Origin: Isoetes taiwanensis
Lineage: Eukaryota; Streptophyta; Lycopodiopsida; Isoetales; Isoetaceae
Direction: 5' to 3'
DNA: 64,000 nucleotides
NCBI GenBank assembly: GCA_021234155.1
Contig: JAJEKV010000013.1
Coordinates: 1,503,787 to 1,567,786, forward strand
Shown: positions 50,940 to 60,284 of the stretch, piece by piece
Layout: every line of letters begins with the position of its first letter
How positions within the stretch are numbered: position 1 is the stretch's first letter
Made by a program: the position numbers and the translations under genes
The notes under the pieces: model-generated
Seen by the model: the letters and a program-made list of their open reading frames with translations, nothing else
Databases searched by the model: none
What the model was told of the DNA's origin: nothing

Positions 50940-53543
50940 ATGGAGAGAGCAGAAGCAAGTGAGCATGAGAGTTGGGGCTCGGAAGGTGCTATTGAAGGGC
51001 GAGGTAGGTGTAGGATGTTTTATAATTTAGAGTAGTTCAGATTGAGTTTGAATATTAAAGAGGGGTGAATTCGAATTGTTTTTTGTGTTATGAAATAGCA
51101 GAGATTGCTCTTTGTGCAGAAACGCATCGGCCTTTTGTGGGTGTGACAGGGTTGTGGTCGAATCAGCCTTATCTATATTGAAGAAGGCTCGATTGTCATT
51201 TCTGCTTGGTTAATTGGAATCCCTGTGGCCTGTATGGATATTTTTGGATTTGTGATTGAGTTTAGTTTTTGGCCTTGCCTTGCTGCACATGGATAATAGA
51301 AATCGATGCCCCAGTTGAGAGAAAGCATGTTTCAGTGGACACTGAGCATTTGTGTTGTAGGAAGTTTTGCATGTTATTGCAACGGAATTTGGAGCTTATG
51401 TACCTTTTAAGGTTGTCAAGAATTTGTAAGTTATATGTATATATAGTTTCTAAGATTGTGTGTGCTATACAGAAAAAGCAAATATCAAGCAGGAGACGGG
51501 AGGTTCAGTAGCTGATGTTAGAGCACAAATTAGTAGAAGGTTTATGCCTGTGTTGCAGCTGACTCCATATGAAACAAATTGGACCATAAAGGTACATGTG
51601 ACAAGGAAAGGAATACTGAGGACGTATGCAAAGAGTGATGAGCAAGGGCACGTTTTCCATGTTGAACTGGTTGACGAAGCTGTATGTTACTAATGCTCGA
51701 TATGCCTTATGTTTGAAGACTAATTTTGTGTAAGACAGAATACGGCAATTCAAGCATGTATGTTTGATGACGCGGCGATACAATTTTTTGAGATATTCAA
51801 GGTTGGGAAGGTAATATGTGTTTGATTTTGTCGATTATCCTGATTATGACTATTGATAATAGAAGAGAGTTACATAAAAGATTATGGCGCTTTTGTGTAT
51901 TGCATACAGACATATGAGATTTCGAAAGCGAAGGTGCATCCTGCAAATAAGAAGTTTTCAAGGATAAAAAATGATTACGAGTTAATACTGAATATAAATT
52001 CAATTGTGAGAGAGATCAAAGAGGCGAACGATGATGCGAATGACAATCTTGATGCAAAGTACAGCTTTGTTGAGATAGACCATCTGCAGCCATACATAAA
52101 TACAAGAGCAGTGGTTGGTATGGAAATTTCTTATCCTTCATTTGAGCGCATTATTGTTGAAGAATAGGTACATAACTAATGATGTGATCGTGGATGTATA
52201 GATGTTATTGGAATTGTTTCCAATGTATCATCTGCAATGAGCATTCGAAGGAAAGCAGATAATCAAGAGGTTGCTAAACGCGAAATTACAATTGAGGATC
52301 AGAGGTATGAGTTACCCTGATAGATTTAAGATGTTTTATATTGTATAGGATATGCTAAATAAAAACTGAACTTGCAGTGGCAGAAGCATTAGAGTAAGCT
52401 TATGGGGCGATTTGGCTTTAAAGACTGGAGAGGTATTAGCTGGAATTGTTGACCAAGCGCCAGTGATAAGCTTAACATCCGTTAAAGCAACAGATTTCTT
52501 AGGTTTGTTGTATGTCTCGATTTGGTTCTATTGAGTGTATGAAAGATAGAGATATTCTGATAATATGCAACAGGAATTTCATTGTCAAGCACGAGTGATA
52601 CGATAATAGAGATAAATCCAGCCATTGCTCCAGCGGATATTTTGCATTCGTGGTAAGTAATTATATGTTAAAATATTTACGAAGGTAACTACATAACAAG
52701 GAATTGCATAATAAGGTATGATGCACATGGAAAAAGTATGAGATGTGCACCAGCCGGAGCAAACTTGCCTCGACGCCCTATTCTGTTAGATTCTATGGCG
52801 GATCGAAGATTTCTATCAGACATTATTTCTATCCAGAGTGAAAAGGTAGTAAACTTATTCATGATAACTGCTTGAGATGGATGGTTGAATATATTCTCAA
52901 TCCAATTTCTTTTCTGCTTGCTGCAGGCTGTATATTGCAACGTAAAAGCATCGATAAGTTACATCGACCCAGAGCAAACTTTATGGTACAATGCTTGCAA
53001 GTTTTGCATGAAGAAAGTGAGTGAAGAAAACAATAATTTTTGGTGCCATACATGTCAAACAAATGTGATAAGCAGCAAAAGGTAAAAGGACAGTTACAAT
53101 ACCGCATAAGTTTTGTTTCCTGAATTTTTTTGCCTGTGGTATAGATACATCCTTTTTGCAAGATTGATAGATTGGACTGCAGAAGTAGCAGTCACTGCTT
53201 TCAATGATGAGGCGGAGAAAATTCTCGGACATACTGCAGATGATTTATATCGTTTGAAATGTCAGGTAGAACAAATCGAATTAAATTGTTGCTCTCAACT
53301 TTGCTTCTAAATGATTGTAACAGAATTCACCTGCAGGATACCGAGCAAAAATCATACCGAGCTGAATTGAGAAAGGCAACTTGGATGCCGAAGATTTTCT
53401 GCCTAAGTGTGCTTCAGGCAATTTATATGAATCGGGAAAGGCAAAGGGTTACAATCCGTCAGGTAACTCCAGTAGACTGGAGCAAAGAAAGCAATTTGCT
53501 GCTGCAACATATTGGGAAAGCTCAAACAAATAAACAAAAGTAA
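50940..53543 (+). CDS. RPA1-like single-stranded DNA-binding protein, 11 exons, 490 aa
   Basis: The spliced model is 50,940-51,003; 51,473-51,681; 51,739-51,810; 51,910-52,117; 52,202-52,304; 52,378-52,502; 52,574-52,652; 52,716-52,845; 52,927-53,081; 53,145-53,265; 53,337-53,543. All junctions are GT-AG and the sum is exactly 491 codons with stop TAA. DBD-A (about 44-150) has VLQLTPYETNWTIKVHVTRK and IFKVGK..YEISKAKV. DBD-B (about 185-290) has VDVIGIVSNV and RSIRVSLWGD. DBD-C has a zinc ribbon C354-x2-C357-x12-C370-x2-C373 (CKFC...CHTC). The N-terminal DBD-F of cellular RPA70 (about 110 aa) is missing. Plant Helitrons are known to encode RPA-like proteins, thought to coat single-stranded DNA during rolling-circle transposition, and the Rep/helicase gene lies downstream on the same strand. 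Exon 1 and the 469-bp first intron are the least certain part. Confidence 0.85.
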
Positions 53544-54046
53544 ATCATTTGATGTTTTGTGTATATATAGCCTTTTTGTAAAGCAACTAAATCGCAGTGG
53601 AAACTATTAAGCAAGTTTTCAGGAATTTGTATTGGATTCTGTGATCCTTCTCAATCGTTGTTGGTTTGTAAACTTTGTCACTTTAGTAGTGCTACGAAGA
53701 GTTCCAGCTTGGAACAAAATCTGCCTTGCACTTTTATGCCGAAGCACTGTTACGCAGAAAGGGTTGGAATACATTGTCAATATTCAGTTTATGAGCATTT
53801 GGATCTAATTGTTCATGCTGTTTTGCTGTAAATAAACCATGACTCGTTATAAAAAAGGGCAATTATTGCATTGGGTTCTGCAATCATGACTTCCCAAATT
53901 GATAATTATGACAGCGAAATCTCCAACCATGACTTCCCAAATTGATAATTATGACAGTGAAATCTCCAACTGCCCAATACCTTGGACGATATCATAGTCA
54001 AAATTCATTCAGCAATTATCTTTCCAATCCATGAGGATCTGTGTTA
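53544..54046. other. Intergenic, with a 43-bp direct repeat
   Basis: No gene is seen. CATGACTTCCCAAATTGATA (through CTCCAAC) starts at 53,885 and again at 53,928. Confidence 0.6.
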
Positions 54047-54316
54047 GACAACGAGGAAGGCCTGAAAACTGATTCTTTTGTTGATAGTGTCTTGATGAAC
54101 ATGTATGTAAAATCTGGATCTGAAACAGATGCACAAGGAGTTTTTGACATGCTATCAACTTAGAACATTGTTTCATGGAACGCATTAACAGCAAGGTACC
54201 CTGAAAATGGTCCTTTGCGTGAAGCTTTAAATTGTTATGAGCAGACAGAAGAAAAAGACATCTCCCCAGATGCCATCGCATTTAACTGTGTTTTGAAAGG
54301 TTGTGTCAGCATTGGA
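54047..54316 (+). pseudogene. PPR (PLS-type) protein fragment with an internal stop
   Basis: The frame reads EEGLKTDSFVDSVLMNMYVK SGSETDAQGVFDML, then a TAG stop, then NIVSWNALTARYPENGPLRE ALNCYEQ and DISPDAIAFNCVLKGC. These match consecutive L, S and P motifs of land-plant PPR proteins ('DxFVxxxLxxMYxKxGxxxxAxxVFDxM', 'NVVSWNAxIxxYxxxGxxxEAL', 'PDxxTFxxVLxAC'). It is about 90 residues of a much longer protein with one stop codon. It is most simply a gene fragment captured between the RPA gene and the divergent pair downstream. Confidence 0.8.
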
Positions 54317-54999
54317 TTTACGTAAACTCATGTTATGCCCTCAAACAACTTAATGCACTGAATCCGCTTTTACTTTGCTTATACATACCATAGATTCTTA
54401 GCCGCATCAACTTTCATAAGTTTTCCAGATTAATATTCAACTCTGAGCCCAGCAACTCGAGATGGATGCTTACAGATGTGCCGTTGCTAGATTTTTATCA
54501 AATTACAATTGAGGACCGTCACTTGGACAAATTCCAAGAGTAACTTGGGTTAAATATGATGACATCAATGGAATTGGAATACAGATTTTGATAATACATT
54601 CTAAGAGAAATGAATTGCAGCATGTATTTCGATGCCTGATGCACCAAAAAAACAGATTAAGACTTAACAAGAATGATTCAGGCTATCAAATCTTTTGCAC
54701 GCTCTTTCAGATGACTGTGTTTATAGCCAACATCTGCACATCATTGTTCGATTGCCCTGCCATTTACTTGGAACATCATCTAACTAATTATATTTTTAAT
54801 GGACAATTTATCTTTATCCTTTTGAGATATCAGATCGCAAGTCAATGCTATTTAAGAAATCAAAACTTGACAACTTCGAGGATGCTGGCAGGAACTATAT
54901 TGATCAAAGAAACGGTACAGTCAGAGAAACCACGCATTTATACACAAGATCCACTATGCTGAGAACAAACATAAATACATCACAAAACAGCGGTTAATT
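54317..54999. other. No supportable gene
   Basis: AT-rich stretch. A 124-codon open frame (+) ending at 54,962 has no ATG-supported start, no recognisable motif and no splice signals that join it to a neighbour. Confidence 0.5.
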
Positions 55000-55487
55000 T
55001 TATGCTTGACCGTTTCGGCATGCGTGCCTCAAGTTAGTCTCTACATCCATAATCTTCAAAGATTTTTTCAATTTTTTTACCATCACAATCATTTCTTCCA
55101 AGCGAATAAATGCACCGTGAAACCCTGATGCAATATTATCTTGGTGGACAAAATAGTGCTCCGACATCTCGTTGAAATCCACACACAGAAAACCCAGCTC
55201 GTTGGCAAGCTGGTCAACTCTTATTCGTAGAAGTTGAGTGGGCGTATGGGCACATCCAAAGGGAGGCCTTTCAAAATTTGGTAATTGTATCTTTCGCTTC
55301 TGCTGAAACTGGGATCCATCTCCGATATCTGCAGATACATGTAACAAGTCAATATCGCTACTTAGCTATTAAACAAGCAGATATTACCTGCAACGTCGGA
55401 ATCCTGATTTGTACTGTCGCCGTTCTCAAAAGGCCCATTATCTATCTCGATGCCTTCCAAATTAACATCTGCAGCTGTGTCTGCCAT
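55000..55487 (-). CDS. Small two-exon gene, 142 aa, unknown function
   Basis: Minus strand: exon 1 is 55,487-55,388 (ATG; MADTAADVNLEGIEIDNGPF ENGDSTNQDSDVA), then a 59-bp intron GTAATA...CTGCAG, then exon 2 at 55,328-55,000 ending in TAA. Frame is kept across the junction. The N-terminus is acidic (about 1-40). The middle has IQLPNFERPPFGCAHTPTQL LRIRVDQLANELGFLCVDFN. The C-terminal half (EEMIVMVKKLKKSLKIMDVE) is Lys/Leu-rich and could form a coiled coil. No family is recognised. It faces away from the Rep/helicase gene, with its start 765 bp from that gene's putative first ATG, so the two may share a divergent promoter. Intact start, splice sites and stop among decayed neighbours suggest it is kept. 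Confidence 0.6.
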
Positions 55488-56251
55488 GTTAACAAATGAT
55501 ATTAATTGCGTCTTCAGTGAAATGACCTCTTATCAAATTCTGATAAGAACAAATGACCCTGTCTGATTCGATTTCTGGGGTCGACACCTGTTACAATCAT
55601 TACTTAGAAACGTGTCTGAAAACTCACAGCTTACTATATTTAACAACAGTAAGAAAGTAATAATTTATCAATTGAAGAATCTCGAACTTTTGCAAAGTTT
55701 TCTGGAGTGTCCATATACTGTTTACATCACCGTCAAAATATCCTTCCTTTCCTCCGTCTTCCAATCGACTATATCTCCATCTCTAAACGGTGTTCTAAAG
55801 GAGCTAAAGCTGTTGTTACAGTAGAAACAGAACGTTTCCTGTTTCGTTCGTCACCGAATCAAGTGCATCTACATTGACTCTACATCCAATAAAATCGTAA
55901 AGATTTTGGTATGCACCCCTGACCCATTCGTGTATTTTAACGTTAATAAAGTACTGATTTATCTTATATATGACATTGACATGTTACGTTTTGGAATTCA
56001 AACATTAGATTGAGCTTTCCGATCTTCTGCGGCCGAAATTTGCATGAATCTCAAAGGTTGACACTGTGCACAAATACACAGTGAAATTGTCAAGCTGCTT
56101 TGCAATCCAGTGAGTACATTTCTTACGTTTAACCTTTCTTAAATAAATATTTGTTTCATGCTTGTGTGACCGTATTAAAAGATTTTATTTATTGAATATT
56201 CACAGAGAAAATATAAACTGAAAACATCCTTTCACTATACTGCAAACGCAA
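55488..56251. promoter_or_regulatory. Divergent intergenic region between the small gene and the Rep/helicase first exon
   Basis: No gene is supported here. It would hold the promoters of both flanking genes if the exon models are right. I cannot point to a convincing TATA or operator element. Confidence 0.3.
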
Positions 56252-56301
56252 ATGGATAGAGCACATCAAAGCATGATACCAAAAAAAAGAGGGCGACCAA
56301 G
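56252..56301 (+). CDS. Putative first exon of the Helitron Rep/helicase gene
   Basis: ATG at 56,252 in a good plant context (CGCAAATGG) opens MDRAHQSMIPKKRGRPR, a basic AT-hook/NLS-like tail. It ends at a strong donor (CCAAG|GTGAGT) with two leftover bases. The next downstream acceptor in the right phase is CGTAG|GTTACC at 60,284/60,285, after which the frame continues as LPLPSSDHLTDDDIKKIMKR into the Rep/helicase. Basic N-termini of this kind are common in plant Helitron proteins. The intron would be 3,983 bp and would contain the whole kinase gene. If wrong, the protein starts at the internal ATG at 60,337. Confidence 0.5.
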
Positions 56302-56855
56302 GTGAGTCAAAACTTCAAAATTGATCATTCCTTACATTTATAAGTATGAACTAATCAATTTGCTGTCTTAGTGTACATTCCTAGTGAATTTAAAGTCTTG
56401 ATTCACGTTGTTAAGTTATCAATCTTTATCTCATTACTTTGACGTCCCATTAATTGCTTTATCTAAGAAAATATTATTTTGTATAGCTGTAAAATAATAG
56501 ATCTTACGTCTTGACTTACAATCCTACTACATCCTTTTATACTATGACCATAGACTAATATAATGCCAAAGTATGTAAATGCACCCCGTCTTAATGACAA
56601 GTAGAAAATTCGTGCTTTGTCATAGATTACATTTGCTTACATTTGCTGACTTCGTATCTTATCTTTGCGTTATTAGTGCTTCATTGAGTTGTAAACCATT
56701 CGTAATTTCACAAAAAAAGGCTATATAGAGTTAATTTCATCTTTCTAGTGATGTCCTTAAAATGTCCTTAAAGTTTCTTCCTTCCTTAAAATGTTTGTTG
56801 ATTTCCATTTACATAAACCTATATGACTGCTTTATTTTTCCTTCTTCAAGTAATA

Positions 56856-57282
56856 TGGCCCTCATCTGATACCGTTGTTGGTCTTGGCCACGCGATATCA
56901 AAAGGTGTGCGTCGTATTCTTATCGAAGGCTACAAGAATGTCTCACTAATTCATACCCTAATTCCTAATGGTGTTGTCGATGAAAGTCCGACACCAATAT
57001 AGGAATCTGTGTATGTTTTAACAGGCACTTGATTCGTTCCATGGACCATTGTATATAATCATATCTTGATCCATAAAAACCAACTGCCCCCTAATTAAAT
57101 AGATGCATTATTGATCTTTCTTCCTTTAAGAAGCATGGACCTCACCTGATACTATTGTTAGCTTCCGCTATGCAGTATCGAGAAGTGTGCATTATGCTCT
57201 TATCGACAATTACAACAATGTCTTACTAATTCATACCCTAATTCCTAACAGTGTTGTCGATAGATGTCCAACACCAATATAG
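56856..57282 (+). repeat. Two diverged copies of a 147-nt exon-like cassette (offset 280 bp), with decayed relatives to about 58,100
   Basis: 56,856-57,002 and 57,136-57,282 are each exactly 49 codons from TGG to TAG with no indel between them. Shared residues read S.DT.V......A.S..V...LI..Y.NV.LIHTLIPN.VVD..PTPI-stop. Both follow a pyrimidine tract plus AAG that could be a splice acceptor. Weaker, frameshifted relatives occur near 57,500, 57,745 and 57,985. They lie in the putative Rep/helicase intron, upstream of the kinase. The family is not recognised. Confidence 0.6.
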
Positions 57283-58286
57283 GAATTCGCGTATGCTTTA
57301 GGAAGCATTATGCATTTCAGTAGTCTAGTGAACGAAAGATTACTTTTAAATATTCTAACGACAAATATAAAACTAGTGACTGATCGAGTTATAAAATGTG
57401 CATAATTCTACAAAAAAAAAAAGCACGAGCTCCACCAAGTTAATTTATATCTCTATTTATACTTTCAAGCCGTTGACTGCTCTTCATTTAGGTAAACCTG
57501 TACACTGTTAGCCTTGGCCATGTACTCGAAAGGTGTGACAGCCTGTTACATTCACATCAAGCACTACAAAGATGTCTTATTAATTGATGTTCTAATTCGC
57601 GTATCTTTTAAGAAAAATTTAATTAGTCTCATAGACCACCATATAGAACTATATCCTACTCTATGTCCATTCTAATAGTCTAACAAACAAAAGATCACTT
57701 TTGACACTTCTAATCATGAGATGCGAATTGCTCTTCATTTAAATAGGTCTGTCAGTGCTGAACTTGACCACGTAATATCGAAAGATGCGCATTGTCTAAC
57801 AGCCATCTGATTAGTCCCATCTCCTAAAAAAACGCGACCTACATTAGTCGAAATGCAACCTAATCCTTGGATTTGCATATACATACATATCGACCAGTTA
57901 GAATTTATTAGTACTAAGATAAAACATCAAAGCAGTCACACAGCGGCTTAAAATTAATATTTTATTTTAATTAATCCAAGTGTGCCTCCCACCTAATATC
58001 ACAGTTGCCTTTTGTCAGACAATATTAAAAGATATACACTGTATTCGTACCTTAATTACTAGATACAGATCCATATTCTACTTCATATACGTTTCAATAG
58101 CCTATACGTAGTGACTTAAAATTAATATTGTATTCTAGTTAAGTTAAATTAATATACAGTCTTACGCTAAGCATTAAATAAAAGTTGTTATCTTTGCTTG
58201 ACTTATAGGTGTTACTGTTGTCCTTTACGTATTGTCGCGGACTCACATTCTGCTGGTTAATTACGCAATCCTTTCAAATAAACAAC

Positions 58287-60023
58287 ATGACTTCAGAAGA
58301 GAAAGTAGAAGTCAACGTGCAAGTAGCTGTGGCATTAGTATCTCAAACAGAGCTACAACCAATAGAACCATTGAGATCTCAAGCAGACGCTATAAAATTG
58401 CAGCCTAAATCATCTTCTACAACATTGCCACATAAAAAAAGAAGTAGACCACAACAAACATGGTCTGCTTTGAGATCAGAATTCATGAATTGGTTGTGCA
58501 ATCGGCTATGCAATATCTCAACTCAAGATTTAGAATTGATTACCAACAGCGAAGAAAGATGGCTAGAATACCAGACAGAATTGGTAAAGAATGCCGAGAC
58601 TGCTTTTAAACGTCAAATGATACTTCTCGAGCCTGAGAAAAATGACCAAGAGAGACACACATGGATAGTAGGTAACATTAATCGCACTACTGGAAATATG
58701 ATCACAGAAGTTGGAAATTTGAATAGCCACCGCCTAAGGCTAGAGTTAAAAGAAAAGGCCATCATATGGAATACAGCATGGACCAATAAGAAGTTGAGGA
58801 AAGACGTCCATCAGCCTCCTCATCTTATTAAAAAAGTATTAGCGCAAACCATAAGAGCTAAACGCCCTGGTGAGACAGATAGAGAGTGGCAAGCCCGTAG
58901 AATGGCAGACGCTAAAACAACTTGGTTTGCCAAAGTAGATTCATCACAGATCATAAATAGACACCGAATTGCTTCTGGTTCATATGGTACAGTGTATAAA
59001 TGCAACATTTTAGGGTCCAGTTTCATTAAAGATGAACCTTACTGTGTCAAATTCCAAAATGACAATTTCCAACCAGGTACAGATGCGAATAAGTTAGTGG
59101 CAATTATGTTGAAGAACATGAGGGAGTCTGGAATGCAAGTTAAGCATGAATGTATCGTACGCTGTATTGGTAGCACAACTGGCTTGGAGAGCCAGGGATT
59201 AATCTTTCCTTTTTGGAATGGAGGTTCATTGGCAACCTTTTTTATAACTCACGGTTGCAATGCTTTTGCAGACCTTGCATTTAAAAAACTGGCAGCCATT
59301 CCCAAAGTGGGCACAGATCTGATACGCCTTGAGGAACACAGAAAAAAAGAATTATTTGTTGCCTCTAAAGTCGGAGATTTGGCAATGGCATTTTGTAGTG
59401 GCCTCCAAAAACTCCATGAAGAAAGATATTTACATATGGACTTGCATCCAGGCAATATATTGCTTCACTTTAAGTACGAAAAAGGGCAAGGTCCTATTGA
59501 TCCCCAGGCTGTATATATTGGCATTTGTGATTGGGGTGAATCCAGATTGATTGGCGAAACAGTAAACGTAAAACGATGGCATTACAAGGGTCTGAATGGT
59601 GAAGGTAAAAAAAGAATTGAGATGGAAAGGACTAAGTACCCATACATCCATGATGATCTTTATTTTAGTAATGGCCCAAAAACAGTAGCCGCAAGAGTTG
59701 ACTTTGATTTGCACGGGGCAGCATATATTATTTATTACTTAGCTGATTTTGCTGCTAAGCACTCGTACATGCAATCAATGGGAAGCCCAGAACAACAAAG
59801 CAAACATCGAAGAATATGCGACTATTTAAAACATTGCGTCGAGCCACCAATGAGAAACAAGACACGAAGACTTGATTTGACTCAACTACTCCAAACTATG
59901 CGCAAGAGTTTCCATTGCTCTTCCACTTCATGTATAAGACCACAATTGGAATCAGATTGGATTCTTCAACTCGGCCACGATGGAGATGACACAACAGATC
60001 AAGCTGATCCTAGTCACATTTAG
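58287..60023 (+). CDS. Protein-kinase-like protein, 578 aa, probable Helitron cargo
   Basis: I take ATG 58,287 (AACAACATGACTTC) as start; upstream codons in frame begin only at a GTG. Residues 1-220 are a non-catalytic region with a basic KKRSRP patch (50-55) and a charged helical stretch. The kinase domain (about 222-490) has a glycine loop ASGSYGTVYK (229-238), Lys255 in YCVKFQ, HMDLHPGN with Asp385 and Asn390 in the catalytic loop, DWG (415-417) in place of DFG, and a VDFDLHG segment that fits the helix-F Asp. All four catalytic residues are present, so activity is plausible. HMDLHPGN and DWG are unusual; HxDLHPGN is more typical of atypical and small-molecule kinases. One uninterrupted exon ends in TAG. 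It lies between the putative first exon and main exon of Rep/helicase, same strand, 261 bp before the acceptor. I cannot place it in a named kinase family. Confidence 0.85.
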   Translation: MTSEEKVEVNVQVAVALVSQTELQPIEPLRSQADAIKLQPKSSSTTLPHKKRSRPQQTWSALRSEFMNWLCNRLCNISTQDLELITNSEERWLEYQTELVKNAETAFKRQMILLEPEKNDQERHTWIVGNINRTTGNMITEVGNLNSHRLRLELKEKAIIWNTAWTNKKLRKDVHQPPHLIKKVLAQTIRAKRPGETDREWQARRMADAKTTWFAKVDSSQIINRHRIASGSYGTVYKCNILGSSFIKDEPYCVKFQNDNFQPGTDANKLVAIMLKNMRESGMQVKHECIVRCIGSTTGLESQGLIFPFWNGGSLATFFITHGCNAFADLAFKKLAAIPKVGTDLIRLEEHRKKELFVASKVGDLAMAFCSGLQKLHEERYLHMDLHPGNILLHFKYEKGQGPIDPQAVYIGICDWGESRLIGETVNVKRWHYKGLNGEGKKRIEMERTKYPYIHDDLYFSNGPKTVAARVDFDLHGAAYIIYYLADFAAKHSYMQSMGSPEQQSKHRRICDYLKHCVEPPMRNKTRRLDLTQLLQTMRKSFHCSSTSCIRPQLESDWILQLGHDGDDTTDQADPSHI

Positions 60024-60284
60024 CATCTATATTCTATTATTCCATGTAAATCTTACTAGTAGCTAATAGAAGACTGATTTTCTATTCAATTCTAGCATAT
60101 ATACAATTTTCATTTACATTAAATAATCAATCTCTCTTCTTTCATACAATATTTTTACAGTAATCGATATTTCCAAACGATTCAAATCATTCAATTCCGT
60201 TTATGCTATCTAAGCAATTGTATTCTATATGTTATGTATACAATTTGTATTTAATTAACTTAGCAATTATGTCCTCTTTCGTAG
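60024..60284. other. 3' flank of the kinase gene and intron 3' end with acceptor
   Basis: AT-rich. It ends TTAATTAACTTAGCAATTAT, GTCCTCTTTCGTAG: a plausible branch point, pyrimidine-rich tract and AG acceptor at 60,283-60,284. Confidence 0.45.

Noticed and set aside
54588-54962. 124-codon plus-strand frame between the PPR fragment and the small gene
   Set aside because: No supported start codon, splice sites or family motif; AT-rich chance frame is likely.
58209-58286. Upstream 26-codon extension of the kinase frame
   Set aside because: It begins with GTG, is hydrophobic and unlike the rest; the ATG at 58,287 has a good plant context and is the first in frame.
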